This document shows, piece by piece, positions 11,438 through 21,436 of a stretch of 64,000 nucleotides of DNA. The position numbers and the translations under genes are program-made. The stretch is from Liopterus haemorrhoidalis (lineage: Eukaryota > Arthropoda > Insecta > Coleoptera > Dytiscidae). The stretch's first letter is position 1, and every line of letters begins with the position of its first letter. Under the pieces are notes generated by a model. That model worked only from the letters and a program-made list of their open reading frames with translations, was not told the origin of the DNA and searched no databases. The stretch spans positions 35,975,992 through 36,039,991 of the forward strand of contig OZ020620.1 of NCBI GenBank assembly GCA_963971575.1. Reading direction: 5' to 3'.

Positions 11438-11752
11438 CTGTTAAAAACTTTTTTAATATTCGTTTGTTAAAAATTTAAAGCATTTTGCATCGATTGGATT
11501 TTGAATATTGGATGATGCAATATAGCACTTAAGGCTATGAGCGTGTGGTTATATTGAGTGAGCATTTGAAAAAAAAAAACTCTGCGGCTATGGATAGAAA
11601 TAAGTCTTTTATTGCCCCATATGCTAAAAAAAAATAAAACTATAGGTGGGTTCATGTGAAGCTCCACGAGACACCTGCTGCGTTTATGGTTCTCTTAATA
11701 ACAGTTGCCAGGACCGTAATAATTATTTAAAATAAACGGGTTTTCTTATATA

Positions 11753-13062
11753 CAAGGTGTCTCAAAAGAAATTTTATATTTAGTGGATCGATTAAAAAAA
11801 AAGTAAGCCGTATATAGAAAAAATGTTTATTAATTATTAAAATACACTTTTTAGGGATTTATTTCTTAAAAATAATATCGTCTAAATGTAGACCCTCGCG
11901 TTCTCGGCACTCATTTAATCGAACAGTAAAATTACTTATGACGTCTCGGCAGGTGGACTCAGGGATGGCTGCCATTTCGTGATGGATATTTTCTTTCAAA
12001 TGCGCCAGTGAAGTCGGTTTATTGGCGTAAACTTTAGATTTAAGATAACCCCATAGGAAAAAGTCCATAGGGGTTAAATCTGGACTGCGTGGAGGCCAAT
12101 TTATGTCACCTCTCCGGGAGATCAATTTGCCTGAGAAAATTTCACGAACACGTGGCAGAGACATATTGGACGTGTGTGAAGTTGCTCCGTCCTGTTGGAA
12201 CCATGTTCTTTGGTTATAGCCAGGAAAGTTTTGCAGTTCAGGTACCAAGAAGTTGTGTAACATCTCCACATAACGCTCTGAATTCACTGTAACTGCACGC
12301 CCCCTTTCGTCTTCAAAAAAGTAAGGGCCGATAATTCTTCGCGCCGACATCGCAGCCCATACGGTCACTTTAGGCGAATGTAGGGGTTTCTGATGTTTGC
12401 GTTTCGGATTCGTTGCACTCCAGTAGCGGCAGTTCTGCTTATTTACGTGGCCATTAAGATGAAAATGAGCTTCATCCGAAAACAAAATGTTGGTAAACGT
12501 TGAAAATCGCTCAATCACCTGATTTACGAAATTAAGCCTCTGACTGGCATCTTGGGGCTTTAATTCTTGCACCAATTGAATTTTGTAGGGGTGCAGCTTT
12601 AGGTCTTTGTGCATAATGCGATGTAATGATGATCTATGCACATTTAAAGCACTTGCGCGCTTCCGAATTGAAAGGTTCGGGTCGTCACGAACAGACTGAT
12701 TAACATTCTCCACGTTTTCTACCGTTCTTGATGACCTAGGTCGCCCGGATTTTGATTTATCCAGCGTTGTACCAGTCTCTTCAAACTTTTTAACCCAATG
12801 TCGAAGGAGAGGAATGCTTGGCGCATCATTTAAGTGGCGAAAACCTCGAATACTGCAGAATTTTCTACGCGCTACAGTCGCCGAATCACCGTTTTTGTAA
12901 AACTCTCGCACGCATAACGCGCAGTCTGCTCCCGAGAAACGCTCCATAGCGACTAAATTCCCAAGAGCCAGGCTACCGATTGACATAACCCCCGCCCCCC
13001 TCGGATACGTTGCGTTCACGCAGTAAGCTAAATAAATATAAAATTTCTTTTGAGACACCTTG
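11753..13062 (-). mobile_element. rosa/Visitor-like (DD41D) mariner, copy 2, apparently intact
   Basis: A 1310-bp element flanked by TA (11751-11752 and 13063-13064), with TIRs CAAGGTGTCTCAAAAGAAA at both ends. It lies in the intron between exons B and C of the minus-strand gene, in the same transcriptional orientation as that gene. Its coding sequence is uninterrupted. Confidence 0.95.
11859..12947 (-). CDS. Mariner transposase, DD41D (rosa/Visitor-like), intact frame
   Basis: 362 aa from MERFSGAD. An upstream in-frame ATG at 12986 (MSIGSLALG) would give 375 aa; I prefer MERF because it starts the conserved N-terminal HTH. Two HTH regions lie on either side of a GRPR linker (residues 68-71). 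The catalytic domain has D158 (FSDEAHF), D253 (QQDGATSH) and D295 (SPDLTPMDFF), with 41 residues between the last two. That spacing defines the DD41D (rosa/Visitor) group, unlike the D34D of classical mariners. The enzyme excises and inserts the element at TA. No stop or frameshift, so this copy could be active. The frame extends without stops into the TIR, but there is no ATG there. Confidence 0.92.
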   Translation of the reverse strand: MERFSGADCALCVREFYKNGDSATVARRKFCSIRGFRHLNDAPSIPLLRHWVKKFEETGTTLDKSKSGRPRSSRTVENVENVNQSVRDDPNLSIRKRASALNVHRSSLHRIMHKDLKLHPYKIQLVQELKPQDASQRLNFVNQVIERFSTFTNILFSDEAHFHLNGHVNKQNCRYWSATNPKRKHQKPLHSPKVTVWAAMSARRIIGPYFFEDERGRAVTVNSERYVEMLHNFLVPELQNFPGYNQRTWFQQDGATSHTSNMSLPRVREIFSGKLISRRGDINWPPRSPDLTPMDFFLWGYLKSKVYANKPTSLAHLKENIHHEMAAIPESTCRDVISNFTVRLNECREREGLHLDDIIFKK

Positions 13063-14106
13063 TACTATTTAGAATGAACTGTATATATTCACATGACATT
13101 CCTTTACATTTTTATCAGGCTTAGGACTGGCTATATTTGAATTATAAATATAGAAACGTTTAAAAATCGTTTTGTTTTAAAGTCTTTATAGTCTATATTA
13201 AATACTTCAAATTTGCACAAACAAAAATCATTATTTTTTTGCAACAAAAATAAATCCTAGCAATTTCAAATAAATATACATATGGCTAACTTTGTATGGA
13301 AATTCTGTTCAGTCTTCTTCCAACTTTTTTATTAAAATATGCACAGTCGGCACTATATTTTTCGAATAAAAGTCGTATATTTTATTTATTATTGTTTTAG
13401 ACATAAAACTATCTATTTTCTTGAAAATTTGTAAATCGGATCGTTTTCGCTGCTGATTTTCGCTACGAACAATGATGTTGAAATGTTCTGTATGGAACAC
13501 TAGTTAATTCCGCAATTCTAAGCATAGGTTTGTCAGTACCTTCCGAAATTAACTTTTTATAAACTTTCAGTATCAGAACTTTGTAATCTTCTGACAAATG
13601 ACACTTTACTTTAGTAACCACGTCCACATTTTCACCTTGCACAGATTCACTATTTTCACTACAGAAATTAGGAATTTCTTTAAAATCAAATAGTCGCCAA
13701 AGAGCCATGTTGTTAATGTATGCTCGCTATGAACGTTGAAATTTAACTAATAAACAAGTAGAACAACCCCTAAAATTTAGAAATAATAGGATTATAAACT
13801 TGGAAAATATCCTTAATGGTTTTTAAGAAACATCAATTGAACTAGTATTACATCTATTCGATTTAAATTTAAAATTCCCTTAATACCTCTTATATTCTTT
13901 TTACTGCTATAAGTCTTAGGATTACTGCCATAATCCCATTACCGAATTGTTAAGCTTCTTAACAAGAGTGGCCATTTCATTTTGGAAATACTATATCTAG
14001 AGTGCAAAGTGCAACTGCACGATTGCAAATGTCATTAGCATTTTTCGATTAACCATAATCTTTTAGCATTGTTTCAATAATAATACTTTGGTTCAATATT
14101 AGATAA
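13063..14106. other. Intronic AT-rich sequence holding a transposase remnant
   Basis: Apart from the fragment at 13309-13708 I see no gene or element with clear ends here. Confidence 0.45.
13309..13708 (-). pseudogene. N-terminal fragment of an IS630-type DDE transposase-like protein
   Basis: Two adjacent minus-strand frames, offset by one frame: from ATG 13708 (MALWRLFDFKEIPNF...LRIAELTSVPYRTF), then 13500-13309 (RKRSDLQIFKKIDSF...VPTVHILIKKLEED). The pattern is an HTH followed by a basic linker and a second helical segment with 'DFYSKNIVPTVHILIKKLEE'. It resembles the N-terminus of multicopy insect transposase-like proteins whose C-terminus carries the PYHC..NPIELIW motif (compare 20180-20772). 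The catalytic half is absent, so this is a remnant. Confidence 0.6.
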
Positions 14107-15257
14107 CACAGCCCAACAGACATTTTAGTGCCTGCGAGTTTTTAACTGTCTCTAGGTAATTTTTGGGCACAGAATCCAAAATAGCCGTCAGATTTGGTCT
14201 ATCAGATCTAGTTTTTGAGATACGCTATATTGGCCTCTTTTACAATAAAATATCTTATTTCTTAACTTGTGTATTTTTCACGCAATTACTGTTACTATTT
14301 GCTCCAACTGCCAGTTACAAACACAAAAGAAACAAAGTAAGGTATTTATTTAACAAAGTAGATATATATATATATATATATATACATTCATCACTTATCA
14401 CTTAAAAATGTTCTTTTGTACGACTTTCTAGCATGGAGTTTACCAGAACAGGCTTTCTGAAGACTCCAACAGTAGTAGGCCATCATGTGGCTATCTTATC
14501 TTCCTTGATATCTATCTTCCATAGTTTTATGTCCTGATGGAATCTTTCCCCCGGTTCTTCACTAAAATCACCTAGGTTTTTCTGGTAAGTGGTCATAATA
14601 CAACCGAGAATATTAAAGTTGGAAAGCATATTTTCCACTAATTCTCTGCCTTATGATTTCCAAGAAAATTTTGTACTACTTGAATAAATGAACACCAAGA
14701 ATTATATTCAATCTCGTTCAGTGATGCGGTTGGATTGGATTGTGAATCTTCAGTAGGTTGCTTTATCTGAGAACCATCAAATATTCTGGCTTTCAGTTTT
14801 TCAGAGTTAATCCAACGAAATTTACGTGTCAAGTAGCCTACACAAAGTCCATCTCGATTTAAAGCCTTCAAAAATTGCTACATAAGCTCAAACTTGATAT
14901 GCAAGGGTGGAAATATAATTTTCTCTCTGGCAACCAAAGGTTCGTTGACAATGTTTTGTTTCCTTGAATTATGACATTTCTTAATGGAAATCACCCAATT
15001 TATGTTAACCCAGTGCTGATCCTTAGCTCTGCTGTCCCAAAGACATAAAAAACAAGGATATTTTGTATATCCACTTTGCTGTCCAAGGAGGAAGTTTACC
15101 GTTTTTAGATAAAAAACTAAAATCAATTAGTCTGTATCTCAAAAACTAGAGCTCAGAAAAAGAGTCAGATATTTTTGTAATCAGCACATCAAAAATATCC
15201 AAAATCAATTCTTACTTTTCCGGCATCAAGATAAAAAAATTATTTTGTTGGGCAGTG
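14107..15257 (-). mobile_element. Chapaev/CMC-like DNA element (CACWGCCCAACA ends), degraded
   Basis: The ends are CACAGCCCAACA (left) and TGTTGGGCAGTG (right), with TAA on both sides (14104-14106 and 15258-15260). CACTG-type ends and a 3-bp TSD fit the Chapaev/CMC group; the assignment rests on the ends only. A (TA)n microsatellite is at about 14363-14385. The interior carries the pseudogene at 14440-15130. Confidence 0.6.
14440..15130 (-). pseudogene. Transposon-associated protein (KYPCFLCLWDSR / GERFHQDI family), broken
   Basis: Minus-strand segments read in order: GYTKYPCFLCLWDSRAKDQHW...EPLVAREKIIFPPLHIKFELM (15126-14881), then KALNRDGLCVGYLTRKFRWIN...FIQVVQNFLGNHKAEN (14871-14638), then GDFSEEPGERFHQDIK and, in another frame, MEDRYQGR and YYCWSLQKA (about 14640-14440). 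I recognise this order of motifs from a multicopy arthropod 'uncharacterised' protein family. Stops and frameshifts separate the parts and the N-terminus is missing. Its position between CACWG ends suggests it is the element's own transposase-like gene. Confidence 0.65.
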
Positions 15258-15572
15258 TAATCTGTTTATATTTGACAAATTTACAAAATATGAAAGCGTA
15301 TTACCTACGTTCTAGGTAATTTTAAAATTTACGTTGGTGCTTGTTGCGACCGGGTTTGAAGCACGATGTAAATAACGCATAGCCTAGAAAGCAGCTAATG
15401 CATTCAGCTGCACTGAACAGAAAAGTAAAGGATTCCACGCACCAAAGCGGCCGCGGTCGCGGCCACGGTGGCGGCCACGGTAGCGATCAGGTCTCCTTAC
15501 ACTAACGCGGTGGGAGTGGCGGTAGCGGTAGCGATCAGTTAGTGAATCACGGTATATAGTTGTATGATAATA

Positions 15573-16084
15573 TTGGACCTTGCTTGGGTTATTTCATTTT
15601 CCCCCTTTGGAATGTTTTTTTTTTTTTTTTTTTTTATTTAATGGCCTTTGCTACTATGTCAATTAGCCAGGACGATTTTTATGTGAGAAAATTTCCATGC
15701 CTTAACGGGATTCGAACCCGAGACCTTCGCAACGCAGAGCACATGTGTTACCACTACGCTACGCCGGTCGGCCCTTTGGAATGTTAAAATTTAAAATTCC
15801 AACAATGAAACCATGGAAACGAATGACATATGTCAAACTTAAATTAATTTTTTTACATATTTTAATGACAAAAAATAAATAAATGGGATATTTGTATTAA
15901 GAATGACACAAAAAATCAAAATATAAAGAAAATGACATTTTAAAATGATATTAACCTTAACCAAAAAATGTTTGTTGCAAGTATGATTTACAAAGCTTAA
16001 ACAAAACGGCTGAAAAGCATTATTTAAACGATGAAAGTAACTAGATTGCAAAATCTAGTTCCGCCTAATCGTTTGGAACAGACT
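15573..16084 (-). mobile_element. MITE family M1, inverted copy, 5' side truncated, split by SINE
   Basis: The right end reads CTAGTTCCGCCTAATCGTTTGGAACAGACT, the inverse of the M1 start. The body (ACCTTGCTTGGGTTATTTCATTTT...CCATGGAAACGAATGACATATG) matches the copies at 30235-30618 and 44036-44407. The TIR on the 15573 side is missing. The tRNA-derived SINE at 15617-15771 interrupts it. Confidence 0.8.
15617..15771 (-). mobile_element. tRNA-derived SINE with 14-bp target-site duplication
   Basis: On the minus strand the head is tRNA-like: A-box region TAGCGTAGTGGTAACAC and B box GGGTTCGAATCCC. An unrelated body follows and the tail is poly-A (poly-T on plus at 15615-15636). Perfect 14-bp TSD CCCTTTGGAATGTT at 15603-15616 and 15772-15785. 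The intact TSD and long tail suggest a recent insertion. A second copy lies at 45375-45465. Confidence 0.93.
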
Positions 16085-16095
16085 TTACTATCAAT

Positions 16096-16233
16096 TTCCA
16101 AAACTTTTCCTATTTCGTCCCACACTTTATTTATTTCCCTAATATTCTTGTAATCAGGATGTGCTAAGTCATACAAAATTAAATGATCCTTTACTGATCT
16201 ATGATTTTTTCTGTTAAATTATCTATTTTCGAC
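16096..16233 (-). pseudogene. MADF-domain remnant within the Harbinger-like element
   Basis: Minus strand: starts MSKIDNLTEKIIDQ, then after a one-base frameshift VKDHLILYDLAHPDYKNIRE...VWDEIGKVLEID. The 'LILYD..HPDYKN......VWDEIGK' pattern is that of a MADF DNA-binding domain, which Harbinger-type elements often encode beside their nuclease. The gene is cut off where MITE M1 is inserted, just downstream. Confidence 0.7.
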
Positions 16234-16481
16234 ATTATTTTCTTAAATATGTTCACTCTGTGGTATATAAACAATGAATATCGCGCGGCCTAACGCAACT
16301 TGTCGAGTTTGGCCGCCAGTGTTTGGTGATCGCTAGACTGAACGCTGCAGTCGGTGGCGTTCTCAGATAGCGGAACGCTTGTATGTGCGTGGTCTCATTG
16401 TATTGTATAGGTTGCGTTAGGCCGCTGCATTATCGCCACCGTGGCCGCCACCGCGGCCGCTTTGGTGTGTGGAATCCTTAA

Positions 16482-17831
16482 ACATTATATTTTCTTATTG
16501 GTGGACAGCATTCATCCCACGAGTCGACCCCTGCTCTATTAGAGCTTTTAACTTTGTGTTGGGTATCCAATTTTCAATGCAATATGCTTCAATATTTACA
16601 CATTTCTCAAGGCGACTGTGTTCTGTATTTTTCAAGTAAACAGGTAAAGCTATATAGAACTGATCGCAATGAAAATGTATAAGTTTTGAAGCATGGCTGC
16701 AAATAGAAGTGTTAAATAAAAGACAGTGTCATATTTTTCAAAATTTTTATTCATTTAAGCTTGTTACATGCAATTTCTGTAAATAAAAATTAAAAAAATT
16801 GTTCACAAACACATTTAAGCTTCAGTTCTATATAACTTTCCTATAGTTTTAACAGGGCCGGACCAACAAAATCACAAAAAACAAACAAAAATAACATTAA
16901 AAATTAAATAAAAATCTGAAAATCAAAAAAATTTATAATTTTGTGAATTTTTTTTTTCAATCCGTCCCTGTTTCTTCGCAAAAATAAGTATTTAGTGTCT
17001 TTATTACATCACAAATTTCCTACAAGGCTGTCACTAAAACTCTAAACCCAGTTTTAGATTTAAAACCAGTATTAATTTTTAAACTTAGACCTTGTAAGCA
17101 GTTGTACAACTATCTACGATAGAATGTGATCAAAACTGTGGTTACTATTGAGAATAAACATTACCTATAGAGGCGCTGTTGTCACTTACAAAATAGCGAT
17201 TGGAATAGGATATTTTTGACATTTGCCATTTGATCACAACAATTCACATTGCAGTTAATTTTCTGTTGCGATTTTAAAGACATTTTATTAAAGTTTTCTT
17301 CACTTTAACACATACAAACAAGCTTTGTGTGAATATCCACAATTTTATATGTGTTACAGTGAATTATGTCAGACAAGTGCGCGCTCTTCCTTACAAAAAT
17401 GTGGACTTCATTGGTTGTACTGTGCGCGCTGGGTCTTAATAATTAAAACTAGTTATAAATTAAAACTTGGTTTAAGGATAAAAACGATTTTTATACAAAA
17501 GTAACACTAGGATATGTTTAATTCATAAAAATTTTATTTTAAATTTTGAAAAAAAAAAATATTTTTTTTAATAAATTGATTTATCTAGGCTAAATTTATT
17601 GTACCCTGTACTTAAAATTTGGAAGACTAGAATAAAACTAAAAATTAAAATAAATTACACAAATTTTAGAAATATTTTTGGTCCCAATAAAATGAAATCT
17701 ATGTAAAAAGATGTTGATTTTAGGCTTTATACGTACGAAACCCTGAAATTTTAAAATTGACATAGTTTTTCATTTTAGAAGGACCATTTTTTTGTTCTCT
17801 AAAATTCGATTTCTGTGGAAGATTCCATTAC
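16482..17831. other. Intronic sequence with a dispersed repeat, no gene
   Basis: A block at 17142-17320 (GAGAATAAACATTACC...GAGGCGCTGTTGTCACTTAC) recurs at 51827-51994. Around 17040-17090 and 17435-17475, imperfect inverted arms (CTAAACCCAGTTTTAG... and ...AAAACTTGGTTTAAG) suggest an old MITE. I see no coding sequence. Confidence 0.5.
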
Positions 17832-18038
17832 CTCCGACATTTCAAAAGAGGAAGAAGAAGTTACGGTAGCGGACATAACTTTCTTGGAGGAGGACACAGA
17901 AGAAGAAATTGAGACGCTTTTTGATTGTTCTACGCTAGAGCTTTGGGAAACAGATTCTTCTACTACCATAGATTTTTCATCACTGCTGAAGCTTTGGGCT
18001 TTTTGCAGGATTTTTGTATTTCCCAGGTCCTTGCTTAC
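17832..18038 (-). CDS. Exon B: serine-rich segment of the hexapeptide-repeat gene
   Basis: A 207-nt (69-codon) exon with a poly-T acceptor (TTTTTTTTTAG/GTAAGC) and donor GAG/GTAATG; both junctions are phase 0. It encodes VSKDLGNTKILQKAQSFSS...SVSISSSVSSSKKVMSATV...FEMSE, very rich in Ser, Val and Glu and likely disordered. It joins in frame to exon A upstream and exon C downstream. If the donor were not used, the frame would end 11 codons later at TAG 17799. Confidence 0.72.
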
Positions 18039-18329
18039 CTAAAAAAAAATTTAAGTATTAATAAAATATATTTTATATTTATATATTTTTAACCAAAATG
18101 AGCACTTTATTTAAATACCAGAATTGGATAAAACACAAAAGAACATCCATCAGTTTGTAAAAAGTAAAAATATTGTGGTTGAAGTTTCAAATTTTTTAGC
18201 AGAGCCATTTTTGCAATCCCAAGAATTTCAGCCCTCCAATATCAAGTGATATTTGCCCCCCAAAGTGTTTTTTAGAATTTTTGCACCAATATCCCTAAGC
18301 GATTTTCTGAATTTTCCCGGTTCCAAACA

Positions 18330-19682
18330 AATTTCATTGTCCTATAGACGCAGTCCAATACTTAGGAGTTATGGTCGATAATCACCTTAAGGGTGCGCAC
18401 AACCGTACAGTTTCCAATACAAGACTAACAACCTGAAATAAAATTAGTAACAATCTATACATCAAAATTTTCAGCGAATTTTTATCTACCTAATAGGATA
18501 TTTTTAATTGTCAAAAGGACTGTCATGTAATTGTAAATAATCAACTTGCGTTATAAACGCCATCTTGTAAACCATTCGACGCATATTTGTGTACCATGCG
18601 GCAAATTGTAGCTAAAGCTTCATTCTACAAATATGTTTGGCGATAATTTGTTCTATTGTGAAAATTACTTATAGTTATAGTACTTGGTAATCTACTTTTG
18701 CCGCCACCTCGAATCTGCCGCAGTCTCAATATAGGTGCGGGGAATAAAAATGTTTCATTTGATGTAAAGAATACTTGTACCAAGTGGCATTTCATTATCA
18801 TCAAGTATAATATTTTTCGACGATGGCTCTAAACTATAAACAATCATGTCGAAAAAAATGTTAACGTATTATTTGAACATTTCTACACAAAACTATATAA
18901 ATATAAAAATTATTTGAAACCCACAAATATATTTAAAAAATTGCAGAACATTGTTGTGTAATACCTATTATTAAGTTATTTAGCAATAACATTTTTACAA
19001 TAATTTTTTCTACAATCAAAAATATCCTATTAGATAGACAAAAATTCTGTGCAAAATTTGATGTATAGATTGTCACTAATTTTATTACAGATTGTTAGTT
19101 TTGTATAAGAAACTAATAATCTCTGGGGGTTGTACGTAGCGTTAAGTGGAATATTCATGCGAAATTTATTGCATCAAACAAAATGAAACAGAGAAATGTT
19201 AAAAAAATATATATATTGCACTTGTCGAGTCAGTACTTCGTTATCGAATTACAGCCTGGGGAGGCCTCTACTATAACGGATTAATAACACTATAAACTAT
19301 GCAAAACTATGTTCTTTAAGTGGCTTTCAAAAAAGGAAAATTATACTCGCCTGACTCTCTTTATAAAGATATTAAACTACACGATATACGGACTCTATAC
19401 AATTAATTCCATTATTAATATACATAGATGCACTGATTTGCAGTGTACAAATCATCAGTATGACACAAGACAAAAGACAAATCATGAATTGATAATTTAT
19501 AAAAATAATAAACTATGTCGGAGAAACGGAAATTTTTTTGGAAAAAATTTTATAACATTCTTCCTATAGAAATTCGAAATTTGTATAGTCTAAAAACGTT
19601 CATAAAATCAATCAAAGAATATGTCTGTAATAACATAAGTAAATTCAAAAATTTAATTGATTATTTATTACTAAACATATAA
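18330..19682 (+). pseudogene. Non-LTR retrotransposon (LINE) 3' end, split by a MITE
   Basis: The upstream part reads AVQYLGVMVDNHLK (about 18348-18391). After the insertion the frame resumes with WNIHAKFI..., then SVLRYGITAWGGLYYNG (about 19230-19285), a C-terminal reverse-transcriptase motif common to jockey/CR1-type LINEs. It ends with KKFYNILPIEIRNLYSLKTF...DYLLLNI and TAA near 19680. Several frameshifts. No 5' part and no endonuclease seen. Confidence 0.8.
18392..19141. mobile_element. MITE with ~115-bp TIRs inserted in the LINE
   Basis: The left arm (GGTGCGCACAACCGTACAG...ACTAACAACCTG...TAATAGGATATTTTTAATTG) is inverted at the right end (CAATCAAAAATATCCTATTAG...GGTTGTACGTAGCG). TTAAG is present on both sides (18387-18391 and 19142-19146) and the LINE protein frame resumes exactly there. 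A related arm is at about 6455-6620. Superfamily not assigned. Confidence 0.8.
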
Positions 19683-19713
19683 TTCCCCTTGTCTGTCTAT
19701 CAACGAGCGTATA

Positions 19714-20862
19714 GTCGGATTGCTGATAGGTGACTGTTCGTTGTCACAAGTATCGATGTACAATACTATATGCTTTCTCTGTCTATATTATTATAATTAT
19801 TTGCATACCCATAGTAACATATAGTGACGCAAGTTGACAACTAACCTTCCAAATTATTTGAATAAAAAACAAAGCATTAGAAAGAAACGGCATGATTCGT
19901 AGATATCTTTACTGATTAGAGCACGAAAATAAATTCACAGCATTACTCAAACAAACAAAATTATTAATTTTAAGGTAATAATTATAAATAAGGAAAAACT
20001 TATACTCATACGTAAATATTGGATTATAATTTGTTGTTTAATTAAATTAAATTTTTATGTTTCCCCTAAGTACAAAGTAATAAAATATTAAGTAAAAATA
20101 TATTTATTCATATAATATATTGCTACAAGTTGTATTTAAATGTTTATTTTTATTATCGTCGTCATCTGAACTATCGCTCTCATTTCTTGTATTTATCATT
20201 ATTGGATTAATAACATCAACAATCTTTTCCCTTTCCAACCATTCATTTATTCAATTTTTGATTTTTTTTAACATATTTTGCCCAAGTTTCACAACTAATT
20301 TGATCACAGGCTACTTGCCACGTTTTCAAAACTTCGTTATCACTATATCCGTTTTGACCAATATGTCTATCATAATAATTTTTTGTTATACCCCAAATTA
20401 GTTCAATGGGGTTAAACTGGCAGTGATAAGCAGGTAATCTTAGTACTTCATGACCATACGTTTGTCTTCATCAATAAAATAAACTGGTTCAGATTTTAAT
20501 TTCCTTCGTTTTCTCGTGATTTTGTTAGTGAGAAGTTCAGATTTATTACATTTTATAATACTACGAATTGTTGATTCCGAAATCTTTAAGGCAGCTGCTA
20601 CTCTTTGATGGACACAAGATAGAGAAATAAGTGGCCCATTGTTCTTTTTTTCGGAATTAAAATATTCCAACAGATTTAAAATTAAAGTTTGGGAATTTAA
20701 TAATTGGCCGCAAGCTCTATTAATTAATATTATTAACAGACACTGACAGCTAAGACAAATAACAAAAAACATTTTTAAAATCGCTGAAAAATGGTAACTA
20801 GATTATTATATGAATGCACTACTTGTTACATACATGTAACAGTCACCTATCAGCAATCCGAC
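19714..20862 (-). mobile_element. IS630/Tc1-type element, internally deleted, 25-bp TIRs
   Basis: Perfect TIRs GTCGGATTGCTGATAGGTGA (continuing CTGTT) at both ends, flanked by TA at 19712-19713 and 20863-20864. It carries the N- and C-terminal ends of a transposase-like gene on the minus strand with the middle removed. Confidence 0.88.
20180..20772 (-). pseudogene. DDE transposase-like gene with central deletion
   Basis: The N-terminal part (20772-20440) includes an HTH-like segment VHQRVAAALKISESTIRSI and ends near VYFIDEDKR. The C-terminal part resumes in another frame: GHEVLRLPAYHCQFNPIELIWG...DQISCETWAKYV (about 20463-20270). The PAYHC.FNPIELIW motif contains the third catalytic (Glu) position of IS630-type insect transposases. 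The first two acidic catalytic residues are lost in the deletion, so the element is non-autonomous. Confidence 0.75.
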
Positions 20863-20864
20863 TA

Positions 20865-21436
20865 TGTGCGAGTTTCTGTGAATAAGCACTTAAATTAATT
20901 TTACAAATACTTTTCAGAAAATATGAGAATAATTGTATTTTGGGCAGGTACAACATATGCACATTTTTTCTAGTCAGTTTTTCCATTTTTCCTTCCAAAT
21001 TACTTAAAAGTAATTATTTTTCAATCAGCCATCGATTTGAGTCGGTGTGGAAAAATTTTAAGAGGTGGCATTAATGTTGCCAATTATTTTTTTTAAAAGA
21101 AGGACAATAGACATTTTGGAAATAAGCTCCTTAATTGCAGCATAATTCTATATTTTTCTTTTTTACTAACTTAAGGTAATTTAGCAGGACGTAACGATTA
21201 AAATGCGGAGGAAAATTGAGATAGCTAAATCAAAACTTAGGATCAGAAGGGAAAATCTCATCCTGACCGTGAATAGACAAAAAAGGAGAGATCAACTAAG
21301 AGATAAGAGGACGAGCATATACTATTTTAATATTTAGAACACCTGAGGAAAAAAGTTTAGAAGATTAGGATAGGCTGAACATTAGTTCTGTGAGAAGACA
21401 AAAGATGGATACATCAACCAATAGAAGACCTAGCAT
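20865..21436. other. AT-rich intronic sequence, nothing recognised
   Basis: No coding segment, TIR pair or repeat shared with the rest of the window was noticed. Confidence 0.4.

Larger units (their letters stand above)
15429..16478. mobile_element. PIF/Harbinger-like element with long GC-rich TIRs; hosts nested MITE and SINE
   Basis: Ends AGGATTCCACGCACCAAAGC and its near-inverse (GCTTTGGTGTGTGGAATCCT) continue into GC-rich arms containing GCGGCCGC and GGCCACGGTGGC. Flanked by TAA at 15426-15428 and 16479-16481, the 3-bp TSD of PIF/Harbinger. The interior holds a MADF remnant (16096-16233) and two younger insertions. A further small inverted pair, GCGGCCTAACGCAACTT (about 16287) and its inverse (about 16405), lies inside the right half. 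Confidence 0.75.

Noticed and set aside
12986..13058. N-terminal extension of the mariner transposase into the TIR
   Set aside because: The first codon there is GTG, the sequence is the TIR itself, and the family starts at the HTH; ATG 12947 or 12986 is preferred.
15700..15775. tRNA gene on the minus strand (A and B boxes present)
   Set aside because: It is followed by an unrelated body and poly-A tail and is bounded by a 14-bp target-site duplication, so it is a tRNA-derived SINE.
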